A DNA stretch of 64,000 bases from Calamus simplicifolius. Lineage: Eukaryota > Streptophyta > Magnoliopsida > Arecales > Arecaceae. The position numbers and the translations under genes were made by a program. Below are positions 32,691 to 44,720 of the stretch, piece by piece. The stretch's first letter is position 1. Every line of letters begins with the position of its first letter. The stretch lies in contig UESW01001505.1 in NCBI GenBank assembly GCA_900491605.1, forward strand, positions 248,001 to 312,000. The letters are read 5' to 3'. The notes below the pieces were generated by a model. It ran no database searches and was not told where the DNA came from. It saw only the letters and a list, made by a program, of their open reading frames with translations.

Positions 32691-35600
32691 TTGCGGCCAA
32701 AAGATCAAAACGAAAGTGGTATCTTGATAGTGGCTGCTCAAGGCACATGACGGGTGACAAGGAGCAATTCATCACCCTTGAGAATAAAAGAGGAGGAGTT
32801 GTTACATTTGGAGACAATGGTAAAGGCCAGATTATGGGATTTGGTAAAATTCAGATAACTCCCTCCACTTTTATTGAAAATATTCTTTATGTAGATGGTT
32901 TAAAACATAACTTAATTAGTATTAGCCAATTGTGCGATAAAGGTTTCAAAGTTTCATTTGAAGCTTCTATCTGCACTGTTTCTAATCCCATTAACAATAG
33001 CATTATATTTACTGGATATAGAAATGGCAATGTATACTTGATTGATTTAGATAATTTGTCTACTAGTAATCATTGCTTAGTTGCTGATAATAATGCTAAT
33101 GTAAATGAGATTGGTGGCTATGGCATCGTAGATTAGGTCATGCAAGCACACACTTGATTTCAAAATTGATTAGAATGGACTTAGTTAAAGGACTTCCAAA
33201 GTTAGATTTTGAAAATAACCAAATTGTGATGCATGTCAATTTGGAAAACAAACTAGAAACTCTTTCAAATCTAAAAATATTGTTTCCACTTCTAGGCCAC
33301 TAGAGCTACTTCACATGGACCTTTTTGGACCTACTAGAACAACTAGTCTAGGAGGAAAGAAATATGGCCTTGTGATAGTAGATGATTATTCTAGATTCAC
33401 TTGGGTATTATTTTTGGCTCACAAGGATGAAACTTTCTCAATATTTCTAAAATTCTTTCATAAAGTCACAAATGAGAAAAACAACACCATAGTGTCTCTT
33501 AGAAGTGATCATGGCACAAAATTTGAAAATCATTTATTTAAAAATTTCTGCATTGAACATGGCATTCACTATAATTTTTCTGCACCTAGAACACACAGCA
33601 AAATGAGTTGTAGAAAGAAAGAATAGAACTTTAGAAGACATGGCCCGTACCATGCTATGTGAAAGCAACCTACCAAAATATTTTGGGTGGAAGCTATAAA
33701 CACGGCATGTTACATACTTAATAGAGCCCTAATTAGGCCAATTCTCAAGAAAATTTCCTATGAATTATGGAATAATAGGAAACCAAACATTAGTTATTTT
33801 CATGCATTTGGTTGTAAATGTTTTATTCATAATAATGGAAAAGATAATCTTGGAAAATTTGATGCAAAATCTGATGAAGGCATATTCTTAGGATATTCAA
33901 CAACTAGTAAAGCCTATAGAATATTTAACAAAAAATCCTTAATTGTAGAAGAATCCATTCATGTAGTTTTTGATGAGTCTTTAGCATCAAGTTCAGAAAA
34001 GATTGATGATGAGGAAGATACAAATATACTAGAAAGAGATATTAAAAATTAAATATAGATGTATCTTCAGATCATGAACAAGAAGCTAAAGATGATGATT
34101 CACCTAGGGTTGATGTTATTGATACTAATCATAATGAGGTAGATCTTCCTAGAGATTGGAGATATGCCTATGGTCATCCAAAGGAATTGATTATAGGTGA
34201 TCCATCTCAAGGAGTAAGAACTAGATCATCTATGAGGAATATCAATAATCATCTTGCATTTGTATCTCAAATTGAACCTAAAACTATTGAAGAAGCTGAA
34301 AAAGATAGTAATTGGATGCTAGCTATGCAAGAAGAATTAAATCAATTTACTAGAAATAATGTATGGTCCTTAGTTGATAGACCTAAAGGTCATTTAGTTA
34401 TAGGATCTAAATGGGTATTTAGGAATAAATTGGATAAAATGGCATAGTAATCAGAAATAAAGCTAGATTAGTTCCAAAAGGATATAATCAAGAAGAAGGA
34501 ATTGATTTTGATGAAACTTTTGCACCTGTAGCTAGATTAGAGGCAATTAGATTACTACTTGCATTTGCATGTCATATGAACATCAATCTATTTCAAATAG
34601 ATATTAAAAGTACATTTTTAAATGGTTTTATAAATGAGGAAGTTTTTGTGGAACAACCACCTGGTTTTGAAGATCATGAATTTTCAAATCATGTTTTTAA
34701 ATTACACAAAGCACTATATGGTTTAAAACAAGCACCTAGAGCTTGGTATGATAGGTTAAGCAAATTTCTAATTGAAAATGGTTTTTCTAGAGGAAATGTA
34801 GACAAAACCCTATTTTTGAAAAAGAAAGACAAATACTTATTAGTAGTACAAATATATGTAGATGATATTGTATTCGGTGCTACTAACAATCTTTTGTGTC
34901 AAGAATTTGCTAAGCTAATGCAGGGTGAATTCGAGATGAGAATGATGGGAGAACTCAACTTCTTCTTAGGACTTCAAATCAAGCAAAGCAAAGAGGGATT
35001 TTCATCAACCAAATAAAGTACACAAAGGAAATTCTCAAGAAGTTTGGAATGGAATCAATCAAACCCCTTGGAACCCCTATGAGTCCTTCATGCAAATTGG
35101 ATAAAGATGAAGACGGTAAGAAAGTTGATCAAAAACACTATAGAGGTATGATCAGGATCTCTACTTTACTTAACTGCAAGTAGACCTGATATCATGTTTG
35201 TTGTTTGCTTATGTGCTAGATTTCAATCAAAACCTAAAGAATCTCACTTAATTGCTGTAAAAAAAATACTAAGATATCTAAGTGGAACAAAAATGTAGGA
35301 TTATGGTATTCTAGAGACTCAACACTAAATTTGATTGCTTATTCTGATTCTGATTATGCTGGATGTAAATTAGATAGAAAAAGTACAAGTGGTGCATGTC
35401 AATTTTTAGGAAGTAACTTAATCTCTTGGTTTAGCAAAAAGCAAAATTCGGTTGCATTATCTACTGCTGAAGCAGAATATGTTGCAGCTGGAAGTTGTTG
35501 TGCTCAAATCTTTGGATTAAGCGACAACTTGAAGATTATGGCATTACACTTGATAAAACTCCTATTAGATGTGATAATACAAGTGCAATCAATTTAACTA

Positions 35601-35800
35601 AGAATCCAATACAACATTCAAGAACTAAGCACATTGAAATCAGATATCATTTTATAAGAGAACATGTAGCTAACAATGAAATTTGCCTTGATTATGTTAG
35701 TACTGAAGAACAGTTAGCTGGCATATTTACAAAACCTTTGAGTGAAGAGAGATTTTGTTATCTTAGAGGAGAATTAGGGATTTGTGATCCTTTGGAATGA
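32690..35800 (+). pseudogene. pol of Sirevirus 2 (PR-IN-RT-RH)
   Basis: Protease WYLDSGCSRHMTGDKEQF (about 32718). Integrase LLHMDLFGPTRTTSLGG (about 33307) and SLRSDHGTKFENH; the QQNG block is damaged (APRTHSKMSCRKKE). RT has ARLVPKGYNQEEGIDFDETF, LFQIDIKSTFLNGF and QIYVDDIVFGATN, with the YVDD box intact. RNase H has LIAYSDSDYAGCKLDRKSTS, ALSTAEAEYVAAGSC and the C-terminal HIEIRYHFIREHV. Frameshifts near 33110, 33225, 33600, 34438, 35000, 35150, 35297 and 35510 break it. The end is TGA at 35798-35800. Confidence 0.88.
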
Positions 35801-36292
35801 TTTTGAAAACCCTAAGGAATGATTATCTAGAGTTCAATCAATTTCTTGAGATTTTTCTCATGATTTTAAGGACAATTTATCTAGACATTTGAGCAATTTG
35901 ATTCTCCACATTCCAAATATTTTTTTTAAATTTATTGATTTTATTTTGACAAGTTTCGGTTGTTTGAAACTCACTTATTTTTCTCCTAAACTATCAGTGG
36001 AGTCGACACCATAATTTGTGGAGTCGACACCTTGTCTGTGTCGCTCTCGGTCTTTGACCTTGGAGCCGACACCCATTTAAGCGGAACCAACTTCAGCTCG
36101 GGCGCTAACAATGTTAGCGACTTGGAGTCGACACCCGACTTTACGGGAGTCGACACCTGGTGGCCCCAAATTGATTATATTAGGGCAGAGTCGATAACTT
36201 CTCATTCCCTATCTTCTCCAAACCCTCTCCAATACCTCTCCAAACCTCCCAAAACTAAATACTCCTCAAATCAACCATTCCCTAAGATTCAT
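35801..36292 (+). promoter_or_regulatory. pol-ORF3 intergenic region with phased GTCGACACC array (Sirevirus 2)
   Basis: 492 bp between pol stop and ORF3 ATG. Core C positions 36004 and 36025 (21 bp), 36067 and 36088 (21), 36129 and 36151 (22). TATATTA lies at about 36176-36182. From there to the ATG is a G-poor, C/T/A-rich leader typical of a 5'UTR. An internal promoter for ORF3 is inferred. Confidence 0.6.
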
Positions 36293-38191
36293 ATGGCACC
36301 TAAGCATAGGGGATCGATCTTTGATGCTCCCGTGGCTACGAGAAAGCGTACGGCTCGGCGTCCTGTCTGTGAACCTACTCCGAGCGATGATACTTCTTCA
36401 ACTCACTCTGATAATTCTAGCCCCTCCTCTCCATAAGTAGATACCCTAGCTGGGCAAGTCATAACCATGGGAAGGAAGGTAGATTTTGATTTCTTTGAAG
36501 CCGAGGGTTTTGCCATTGGTAGACAAATCAAAGAGCTCAGTTGGGATAAGGTATGTTCTTTGGACATCCCTACATATCCGGCCCTAGTTAAAGAATTTTA
36601 CTCCAATTAATCAAGGGGAGATGGTGGAATAGTCAGTTCAGTAAGAGGGAAAAGAATTCATCTCACTTTTCAAATTTTAGGAAATCTATTAGAGATTCCC
36701 GTCACTGGGCTTACTGCAAGCATTCACAGTGAGAGATCAGATGCTTTATCAAGGATGTTAGGAAGGGAAGTAACTGAGTTTGAGGAAGTTAAAGCAAATC
36801 AGTTACCTCTTAAGCTCAGGCTGTTACATAACATTTGTGGTATGATCCTATTTCCCAAGACTGGATGTTTTGAGTATGTCTTAGAGCGAGACATAGTGAT
36901 TATGGATAGTATTCTGACAGGTCAGTCAATCAATCTAGCAAGAATGATGATATGGTATATGGCTAAGGCCGGAGGCAAGAGGAGATCTTCATTGCGCTAT
37001 GGGATGATCCTAACCATGGCATTTAGAAGTCAAGGAGTTATTATTTCTGAGAATGAGCCATTGAAAAACCTAAGGCACACAGACTATTACAGCTTGGCTA
37101 CTGTGCACAGAATGGGGTTTGTGAAAGTGGATGGTAGAATAGTCAGTTCAGTAAGAGGGAAAAGAATTCATCTCACTTTTTAAATTTTAGGAAATCTATT
37201 AGAGATTCCCGCTGGGCTTACTGCAAGCATTCACAGTGAGAGATCAGATGCTTTATCAAGGATGTTAGGAAGGGAAGTAACTGAGTTTGAGGAAGTTAAA
37301 GCAAATCAGTTACCTCTTAAGCTCAGGCTGTTACATAACATTTGTGTATGATCCTATTTCCCAAGACTAGATGTTTTGAGTATGTCTTAGAGCGAGACAT
37401 AGTGATTATGGATAGTATTCTGACAGGTCAGTCAATCAATCTAGCAAGAATGATGATATGGTATATGGCTAAGGCCGGGGGCAAGAGGAGATCTTCATTG
37501 CGCTATGGGATGATCCTAACCATGGCATTTAGAAGTCAAGGAGTTATTATTTCTGAGAATGAGCCATTGAAAAACCTAAGGCACACAGACTATTACAGCT
37601 TGGCTACTGTGCACAGAATGGGGTTTGTGAAAGTGGATGGTAGATGGGAAAGAAAAGGTCATCTGGATGAGAGCAGCTGACATTAGGGCCACTGCACCAT
37701 CTGAGGCAGGTCCATCAGTGAGGCATCCATCACCAGAGCCTAGCAGATCATCACCACCACCGGCACCTACTTCAGCTCCTGCACATGTACCACTGCCTAT
37801 GTCATCCATTGGTTTTTCTGATATTCAGTTAGAACAACTTAAAAGTCTATTTGCTACTCACAAGGAAGAAATGAAAATAGAAATTGATAATAGTTTGATG
37901 AATTTAAGAGAAATGTATTATTCTTTGGATGAGAGAGTTGGTAAAATAGAATCCACACTTGGAGCCTCCGCTGAATCTTTGAAGAATGATCTCAAGAATA
38001 TCTTTGAAGAACTTAAAGATATTGGAGGTGATTCGGAGACCTATTCCAAATGCAATGCAGAGCTTCAGGATAAAATTATAACTGCATGTGCATTTGTTGA
38101 TAGAAGACTAAAGGAATTTGTTCAAACTCAAAGTGAAGGAATGGAACAAATAGTAGAAGAATTGCAAATACTTCTTAGAGCTAATTTTTGA
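36293..38191 (+). pseudogene. ORF3 of Sirevirus 2, with internal tandem duplication
   Basis: Starts MAPKHRGSIFDAPVATRKR with a basic, Ser/Thr/Pro-rich N-terminus. The domain has VCSLDIPTYPALVKEFYSN, RIHLTFQILGNLLEIPVTG, ALSRMLGREVTEFEE, LRLLHNICGMILFPKTGCF and LKNLRHTDYYSLATVHRMGF. The C-terminal part (37637-38191) is a Pro-rich linker and a coiled coil ending with LRANF. The 36621-37130 segment is repeated at 37131-37636, so most of the domain is present twice. Stops at 36435 and about 36608, and small deletions in the second unit, kill the frame. Confidence 0.78.
36621..37636 (+). repeat. 510-bp tandem duplication inside ORF3
   Basis: Unit 1 36621-37130, unit 2 37131-about 37636, then ATGG again. 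Units start ATGGTGGAATAGTCAG and ATGGTAGAATAGTCAG. They differ by a few substitutions and two small deletions in unit 2. The ATGGT microhomology at both ends suggests replication slippage or unequal exchange. Confidence 0.88.
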
Positions 38192-38790
38192 TTATCTTGT
38201 AATGAAGTTCCTTTAATGTTATTAAAATGATGTAATGAAGTTTAGTTTAGTTTGAAATTTTGATGTAATGAAGTTTCTTTTTGTAATATGATGTAATGCT
38301 TAACTTTGAGAAGTGTGTAATGAACCTTTTTTATACTTAATGAATATCATTTGATCTTTAAAGCATCTCTTAATCTTGTCATTTAATTTGAAACTTCTTA
38401 ACCTTTTTGTTGATTACAAGAAAGGGAGAAGTATTGAGTATTTGATAGTTGTATATGTATTGAAAGTTATAAAGGGGAAGAAGTATTTAGTATTTGTATA
38501 TGCATTGGAACAAATAAGCTTAATCAATTGGTATTGCATATAGGGAGAAGTAATTGACATATGTGCATTGAAAGTTTACTGTTAATTTGATACAATTTAA
38601 TATGATTATTTAATTGGTATCAAACATTAAAAGTTTGCTGTTAAAAGGAAAGAATAGATGTTAAATTGAGTATCATAGGGGGAGCTACTTCGTTCAGGGG
38701 AAGCTTACCTATGAGAACTAAATATTTGAGAAATTTGATTTAAAAATCTCATTTTTAAATCATGCATATACTCAATATTTTTATAATCAT
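38192..38790 (+). other. Post-ORF3 region with several purine tracts (Sirevirus 2)
   Basis: Non-coding, A+T-rich, with TGATGTAATG-like repeats (38228-38300) and GGGGGAGC/AGGGGAAGC motifs near 38680-38703 in addition to the main PPT. Confidence 0.7.
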
Positions 38791-38805
38791 AAAAAAGGGG
38801 GAGAT
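38791..38805 (+). other. Polypurine tract of Sirevirus 2
   Basis: AAAAAAGGGGGAGAT directly before the 3' LTR. Confidence 0.88.
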
Positions 38806-40393
38806 TGTTGACCCAATTATTGATTTTGATGATTAATAAAAGACATGGGTATATTCACTATGTTTTTGATAGATTTAATAAGTATTTCAGGGATTAAAAA
38901 TGTTTAATCAATCAAAAGGAATAAAGAAATAAGTTTTGAATCAAAATGTTAAAAGAATTTTTCAAAGTTCAGAGCTTGGAGTCGACACCCAAATAGTTAG
39001 GAGCCGACCCCAAGGCGTATCAGAAGATTTCTAGATTTTGGTACGGTCCGGAGTCGACACCCAGAGTTTCGGAGACGACTCTAACCTGAGATACAAAAGG
39101 GCATTCTGTTTCAGTTTCCGGAGCTGACACCTAGAATTTGGGAGCCGACACCTGATAGTTCGGGAGCCGACACCTGAGTTTTTTGGAGCCGACTCTAACC
39201 TGAGAACATAGAGCGTATTTTTATGAACATTTCTGGAGCCGACACTTTTGGATTGCGGAGCCGACTTCCGAAAGCGACGAGCTGACACTTAACCTTCTCG
39301 AAGCCGACTCCTCAACAACTTTTATTTGCTATTTTTGGATACCCGATTTAGAGCCGACACCTAAAAGTTGGAGCCAACTCCAACCTGTCAGGAGCTAATT
39401 TTTATTTGTCAGAACGGACTCCAATGGTAAGATTTCTTTTTACCTAACCTCTAACGGCTATTTTTCTTTGTGTAGAAAGATCCAAGCATCTCACAACGGC
39501 TATATTTCCCACCTAAACTTGGATTAAGATATATATAAAGGGGGAAACCATCCGTTTGAAAAAGAAGAGAAAAAGAGAAGAAAAACGAGAGAAAAAGAGA
39601 GAAAATAGATTGAAAAATCTGAAAAATCTTGAGGAAGAAATCAAAGAGGAGAGATTCAAAGCTCAAATCCAACAACCCCAGAAAGTTCAAAGAGAAATCC
39701 ACAAGCTTCTCAAGTTCAAATCAAGGAGATTTCCATCATTAGATAAAGAAAGCAAAAGCCCCAAATCCTCAACTTCTCAACTGCAAATTTCAGTGAAGAA
39801 TCTGAGGAGGCCTTGATTCAATCTTTCAAAGGAGAAGAGGAAAAGAAGAAAAGAAAAAAAAGCATATATTCAAAGAGCTTCAAACAGGCTTTTCTTATCC
39901 TTGTTTATTCTATTGTTTATTTGCTCATTTGAGGAGCTGTTGTGTATTCAAAATTTTATTTTTCATTATTGCTTGCTAGTTCAATCGGGGGATTAAATTA
40001 GTGGAGGTAGTATACCTCGGTACAAGCTAAGGATAGCTTGTGGTTGGGTTGTGTGCTTGTGAGCCCGGAAAACTAGCTGGGTTCGTTATGATCCCGAGGG
40101 AAACAACAAGTTTTGAGTTGTGAGCTTGTAAAACAACTCGACTGTAATCAAGTGGATTATAGTGTGGTCCCAAGTGATACTTGGGAGTGGACGTAGGTGT
40201 TAGATACACCGAACCACTATAAAATCCTTGTGTTTGCCATGCCTTGTCTTTCTATCTTCTCTATCTCTTCATTGTATTTTGCATTTATCTTGCACTCAAT
40301 CTAATTGTTCACATTACATAGTTTTTAAAGAGTTAAATTTTTAAAGAACCCAATTCACCCCCCCCCCCTCTTGAGTTGTCATCTGGGCCAACA
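38806..40393 (+). repeat. 3' LTR of Sirevirus 2
   Basis: 1588 bp, matches the 5' LTR. GTCGACACC array at about 38979-39382 and TATA box near 39532. Contains a C homopolymer near its 3' end (about 40358-40368). Confidence 0.93.
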
Positions 40394-40398
40394 ATATG

Positions 40399-40499
40399 TG
40401 GATCAAATTTTGTAACAAATCAAATTAATAAATATAAGATTCACATCCAATATAGAATTTAGGTTGAATATGATTCTTAAATAAATTTAATATATGGTC
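40399..40499. other. Short A+T-rich flank between Sirevirus 2 and the LINE
   Basis: About 100 bp, the continuation of the spacer left of 29380. No feature seen. Confidence 0.6.
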
Positions 40500-40734
40500 T
40501 TTTTTGTTACAAGCAGGCGATCACACCATTCTGGGGTGAGTCAAACCTGAAATATCAGAGTACATAATTTACTCCAAAATAACCAGGCAGGAGTCAGTAG
40601 GATGACATTCCCACTATCCAGAATGGCGAGCTATAGCCGAGGCAACCCAATCCGCTGTAGTGTTGGCTTTCCTATAAACATGATGGATCAAAGGAGTAGA
40701 GGTAGACTGAAGAGAAGGCCATATATTAGTAATC
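40500..40734 (-). pseudogene. LINE RNase H C-terminal part and 3' end
   Basis: The minus strand reads WPSLQSTSTPLIHHVYRKAN then TTADWVASAIARHS, the typical end of a plant LINE RNase H with its last catalytic Asp. It joins 51367 once Sirevirus 3 and one AGGGG copy are removed. The short region down to 40500 is the 3'UTR and tail. Confidence 0.78.
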
Positions 40735-40739
40735 AGGGG

Positions 40740-42459
40740 TGTTGGCCCAGATGGCAACCCAAGAGGGGGGGGGGGGGTGAATTGGGTTCTTAAAAATTTA
40801 AGACTTTTTGAAATGTTTTAAACAAATTAACTCAAGATGTGCAAGTGAGAGAAATTAACTTATAAGCAATGCACAAACAGAAATATAAGAGAGATAGAGT
40901 GAGAGACAATGAGCACGGCAAACACAAGATATTTTTATAGTGGTTCGGTGCAACCAGCACCTACGTCCACTCCCAAGATTCACTTGGGTCACCACTATAA
41001 TCTCCCTAGATTACAGCCGAGTTGTTTTACAAGCTCACAACTCAAACTTGTTGTTTTCCGGGATCACAACGAACCCAGCCGGTTTTACACGGGCTTACCA
41101 GCACAAAACCCAACTCGTTGTTTTTAACGGGATCACAACGAACCCAAACGTAAGCTATCCCAAGCTTACAACGAGGTACAACTACCTCCACTGATTCAAT
41201 CCACTTTGAATCAGTACACAAGAAAATAATTTCGAGTTTAAATACAAACAGCTCCTCTAGAGCAGAATAATCAAAATAAAGCTTAGGTTTAGAAAAGCCT
41301 GATTGATTAAGCTTGAATGCAGGCTTGGCTTCTTTGCTTCTCTTCTCCAACTCCTTTGAAGTGTGGAATCAGGCCTCAGCACAGATTCTCCTAGCTTTGG
41401 GCTTTTGGAGTTGGTTGAAGCTTTTCTTCTTTTTCTTCTAGGTTGGAAGATCTTGATTTTCCTCTTGGTTGCTTGGGATCTCCTCTTGAACTTTTTGATT
41501 GTAGCTCTGGAGCACACGAATCTCTCTCTTTGATTTCACTCCTTTTGAATCTCTCTTTTGAGTTGAAGGATTTTTCCAATGAAGCTCTGTTTTTCCCTCT
41601 TTTCTTCTTTTTCTTTGAAATAAATTTCTCTCTATTTTTCTCTTTTTGATTTGAAAACAGCTTCTCTATTTATAGATTCTGCAAGAATATATCCGTTAGA
41701 GACAAAGAAAAATAGCCGTTAATCAAAAAACTTACCGTTGGAGCTGAGTTGGCATCCGTAAAAATTTCGCCCAGATTTGCTGGAGTCGACTCATGCTTTT
41801 CCCGAGTCGGCTCGAGCTCGTCTTACTAAAAATAGAAACATTTTAAACGTTAGAGGGTCGACTCGCAAAAAGTAAAGTGTCGACTCCTGAAAGTCGGGGG
41901 TCGACTCATGAAAGGTTGGGGTCGACTCGCGAAGTGCTCAGAAAAACACTCTTCTGGTGTCTGAGCGGAGTCGACTCGCACAGTCATGGAGTCGGCTCGA
42001 CAAATCGGGGTCGACTCGATAAATTTCGTGGGTCGACTCGAGACAGATGCACATTTCTGTACACTGAGTGGAGTCGACTCTGAAACTCAAGAGTCGGCTC
42101 CGGAACGTATCAAAAATCAGAAACTTTTCTGATTGACATTAAAATCGTTCCAGATTCATTTTAATTCATTGTTTTGACTTGAATTAAATAAAATTGACAT
42201 TAAGAATTAATTCAAGAACTATTCCAAAACTCATTGAATAAAACATGAATTATAAAATTTCTTTTTGAAAGTTAAACATTGAGCTTAAAGTTACTTTCAA
42301 AATATTAAAGTCAAACTTTAACTTTCTCATTGATTGTTCAAAATAATTTATTGCTCATTTAAATAAACTCATTACATCTTTTTAATGTACTCAATGGCTT
42401 TTAGTAATCATCAAAATCAAAAGGATTGGGGTATATAATTTTTCAATAATCTTCCAACA
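40740..42459 (-). repeat. 3' LTR of Sirevirus 3
   Basis: 1720 bp. The plus strand starts TGTTGGCCCAGATGGC and ends CTTCCAACA. Contains a G homopolymer at about 40766-40778, the GTCGAC array (41783-42101) and a TATA box (minus TATAAATA, 41667-41674). Confidence 0.93.
41783..42101 (-). promoter_or_regulatory. Phased GTCGACTCG array in U3 of Sirevirus 3 3' LTR
   Basis: Core C positions 41788, 41808; 41859, 41881, 41902, 41923; 41972, 41993, 42012, 42034; 42075, 42095. Steps inside clusters are 19-22 bp. The other LTR has 21 bp or more where this one has 19, from a two-base indel. Confidence 0.78.
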
Positions 42460-42473
42460 ATCTCCCCCTTTTT
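42460..42473 (-). other. Polypurine tract of Sirevirus 3
   Basis: The plus strand reads ATCTCCCCCTTTTT, i.e. AAAAAGGGGGAGAT on the element strand, directly next to the 3' LTR. Confidence 0.88.
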
Positions 42474-42876
42474 GATGATGACAAAAACATTGAGTTTGCA
42501 TGATTGATTAGTGAATTTATTTTGATTTCATAAATAGGCTTAGGCTCCCCCTGAATGAGGTAGCTCCCCCTATGAAACTTAAATAAATATCTCATTGATT
42601 AACTTGATTTTCTCAATGCATTTTCAATCATAAAACTATAAAACTCTCCCCCTTTTTTGTTATCAACAAAAAGGTAGAGAATCATAAATGTTCATTCAAT
42701 CAAGATAAGATTTAACAATTTCATTCATCATTGAAAGAAGGAAATACATTGAGTAATCAACATAGAGAATTCATTCCATCAAAAGGTCTAATACATCAAG
42801 ATGTTCAATACATTGATATCAAAATTTAAACATTACATTGATTTCAATACATAGCAAGGATTGAAAATCTAATACA
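42474..42876 (-). other. Post-ORF3 region with extra purine tracts (Sirevirus 3)
   Basis: Non-coding. GGCTCCCCCTG and AGCTCCCCCTATG (about 42543-42575) and CTCTCCCCCTTTTTTG (about 42645) are additional PPT-like tracts on the minus strand. Confidence 0.72.
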
Positions 42877-44256
42877 TCAGAAATGAGTTCTAACAATCCT
42901 AGTTAAATGATCTACTATGTTCTTCATTCCATCAGATTGATTTACATATTCTTTTAATCTTTCATCTACAAAAGTGCAAGCAGTCAAAATCTTGTCTTGA
43001 AGCTCCGCATTGCATCTAGATAGGTCTCGCCATCTCCGCAAATATCTTAAGTTCTTCAAAAATATTTTTAGATCTCCACTTAAAGATACCGAAGAAGAGC
43101 TGAGAGTAGACTCTATCTTAGTGATACGATCATCCAATGAATAAGAGTCTCCTTCAAATTCATGAACTTATTCTCAAATTCAGATTTAAGTTTTTCAGAT
43201 TGATCATCAAATAGATCTTTGAGTTGCTTTAGTTGTAGATCTGAGAAACCGGCAGAAGATGATGAAGCTTGATCAAATAATGGAGCGGGGGCTGGAGCAG
43301 GGGCAGAAGTAGAAGGGCTCGGAGGTGCAGGTGAAGGATGTCTGACTGAAGGTCCTGCAGCCTCAACATCTGTAGCTCTCTCTTCTATCAGTCCTTTCCT
43401 CTCCCATTTTCCATTCTCTTGATAAAACCCATTCGATGAATGGTGGCCAAGCTATAAAAGTCAGTATGTCTCAGATTCCTCATTGGCTCATTGTCAGAAA
43501 TCACAACTCCTTGGCTCAGAAAAATCTTGGTAGAATCATTCCATAGGGCAGACTAGACTTTCTTTTCCTCCACAGTCTGCAATGTACCAAAGTATCATGC
43601 TGGGAAGGTTTATAGGTTTGCCTGACAATGGCATCCATCACAAAGATATCTCTTTCCGATACATAATCAAATCTTCCTATCTTTGGAAAGAGTATCCTAC
43701 TGCAAATGTTGTAATAATCTCAGTTCTAATGAAAGTTGGTTGGCAAAAACCTCTTCAAATCCGACAACATCCCGATTTAATAATCTAGCAAGAGCGGGAC
43801 TGCGGTCTTCAGAAGAAAAAGTGGCAGTGCCAGAAAGGGGTAAATCCAAAAGTCTAGAAGAAGCTCCACTGTACAGAGATCCTATGTCCTCTCACATGCT
43901 AACTAGGCCGTGATCTCCTCTAGACAAATTTTTGTAGAACTCCTTTACTAGAGAGGGATAGTGGGGCAATCCAGTGAACATATTTTCTCCCACCCATCTC
44001 ATCAATTGTCTCCCAACAGAAAACCCTCTCTTCAAAAAGCTCAAAATCCACTTTCCTACCCGTTGTTATGATTCTATCTGCTAAACGATCTACCTGGGAA
44101 GTAGTAGCAGCAGGAGAAGCACAGGGGGTTGAAGATGACGAAGTGGAATCCGTGCTTGGAGAAGGCTCACGCACCGGGCGCTTCACCGTTTTCCTCACGG
44201 CCCTCTTCCTTCACACCGCCCGCAGCAAGACTAGAACCTCTAGTTTTGGGTGCCAT
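42877..44256 (-). pseudogene. ORF3 of Sirevirus 3
   Basis: Starts at ATG 44256 (MAPKTRGSSLAAGG); the N-terminus is basic and Ser/Pro-rich (KRPVREPSPSTDSTSSSS). The pattern VDRLADRIITTGRKVDFELF matches the other copies. The central domain is spread over several frames (about 43450-43920). The C-terminal coiled coil ends at 42877 (MDDRITKIESTLSSSSVSLS, then CNAELQDKILTACTFVDERL). Frameshifts occur near 44220, 43930 and several times to 43140, so the protein is not made intact. Confidence 0.72.
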
Positions 44257-44720
44257 TGGTCGATTGGAAGTGATAATCAGGGATTTTGGAAGTTTGGAAG
44301 GTTTGGAGATATTTGGAGAGAGTATTTTGAAAGATTGGAAAGTTTGAAATGAACGGCGAGTCGACTCTGCCCTAGATAAATCAACCTGGGACCACTTCGA
44401 GTCGGCTCGCGCAAAGCTAGGGGTCGACTCCGGACAGTCACAGAAAATCCCGACTTGGAGTCGACTCGCGCCGAGGAGGGGTCGACCCGAGAGTTTCAGT
44501 CGAAACCAGGAGTCGACTCCGATACTCACCGAGTCGGCTCCGAGACCATTTCAGAGCAAAAACATGAAATTTCTGAAATGTGTCCGGAATTTGATCATAA
44601 AAATTGATAAAATAATCATTGATATGAATGGATCAATTAGATATGAATTCTAGATAAGATTTCCTTAAAGATCAAGGATTTGAAAGAATCTTAGATAAAA
44701 TCTCCTTAGGGGTTTCAAAT
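44257..44720 (-). promoter_or_regulatory. pol-ORF3 intergenic region with phased GTCGAC array (Sirevirus 3)
   Basis: 464 bp. Core C positions 44362; 44403 and 44425 (22 bp); 44462 and 44483 (21); 44514 and 44535 (21). A TATA-like GATTTATCTA lies at about 44373-44383 on the minus strand, then a G-poor leader to the ATG. Same layout as Sireviruses 2 and 4. Confidence 0.6.

Larger units (their letters stand above)
29385..40393 (+). mobile_element. Sirevirus 2 (Ty1/copia), complete with both LTRs
   Basis: LTRs 29385-30974 and 38806-40393 start TGTTGACCC and end GGGCCAACA. Target duplication ATATG is perfect (29380-29384, 40394-40398). About 11.0 kb, with a 510-bp internal duplication in ORF3. 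In the first ~215 bp the LTRs differ at about 9 positions by eye (about 4%), older than Sirevirus 1. Its LTR motif variant is GTCGACACC, so it belongs to a different family from copies 1 and 4, although pol is close to theirs. Confidence 0.95.

Noticed and set aside
40909..41127. Short conserved open frames in LTRs (also 27068-27253, 30608-30790, 49794-50039)
   Set aside because: They lie in LTR U5/R sequence shared by copies, have no domain, and break with small indels.
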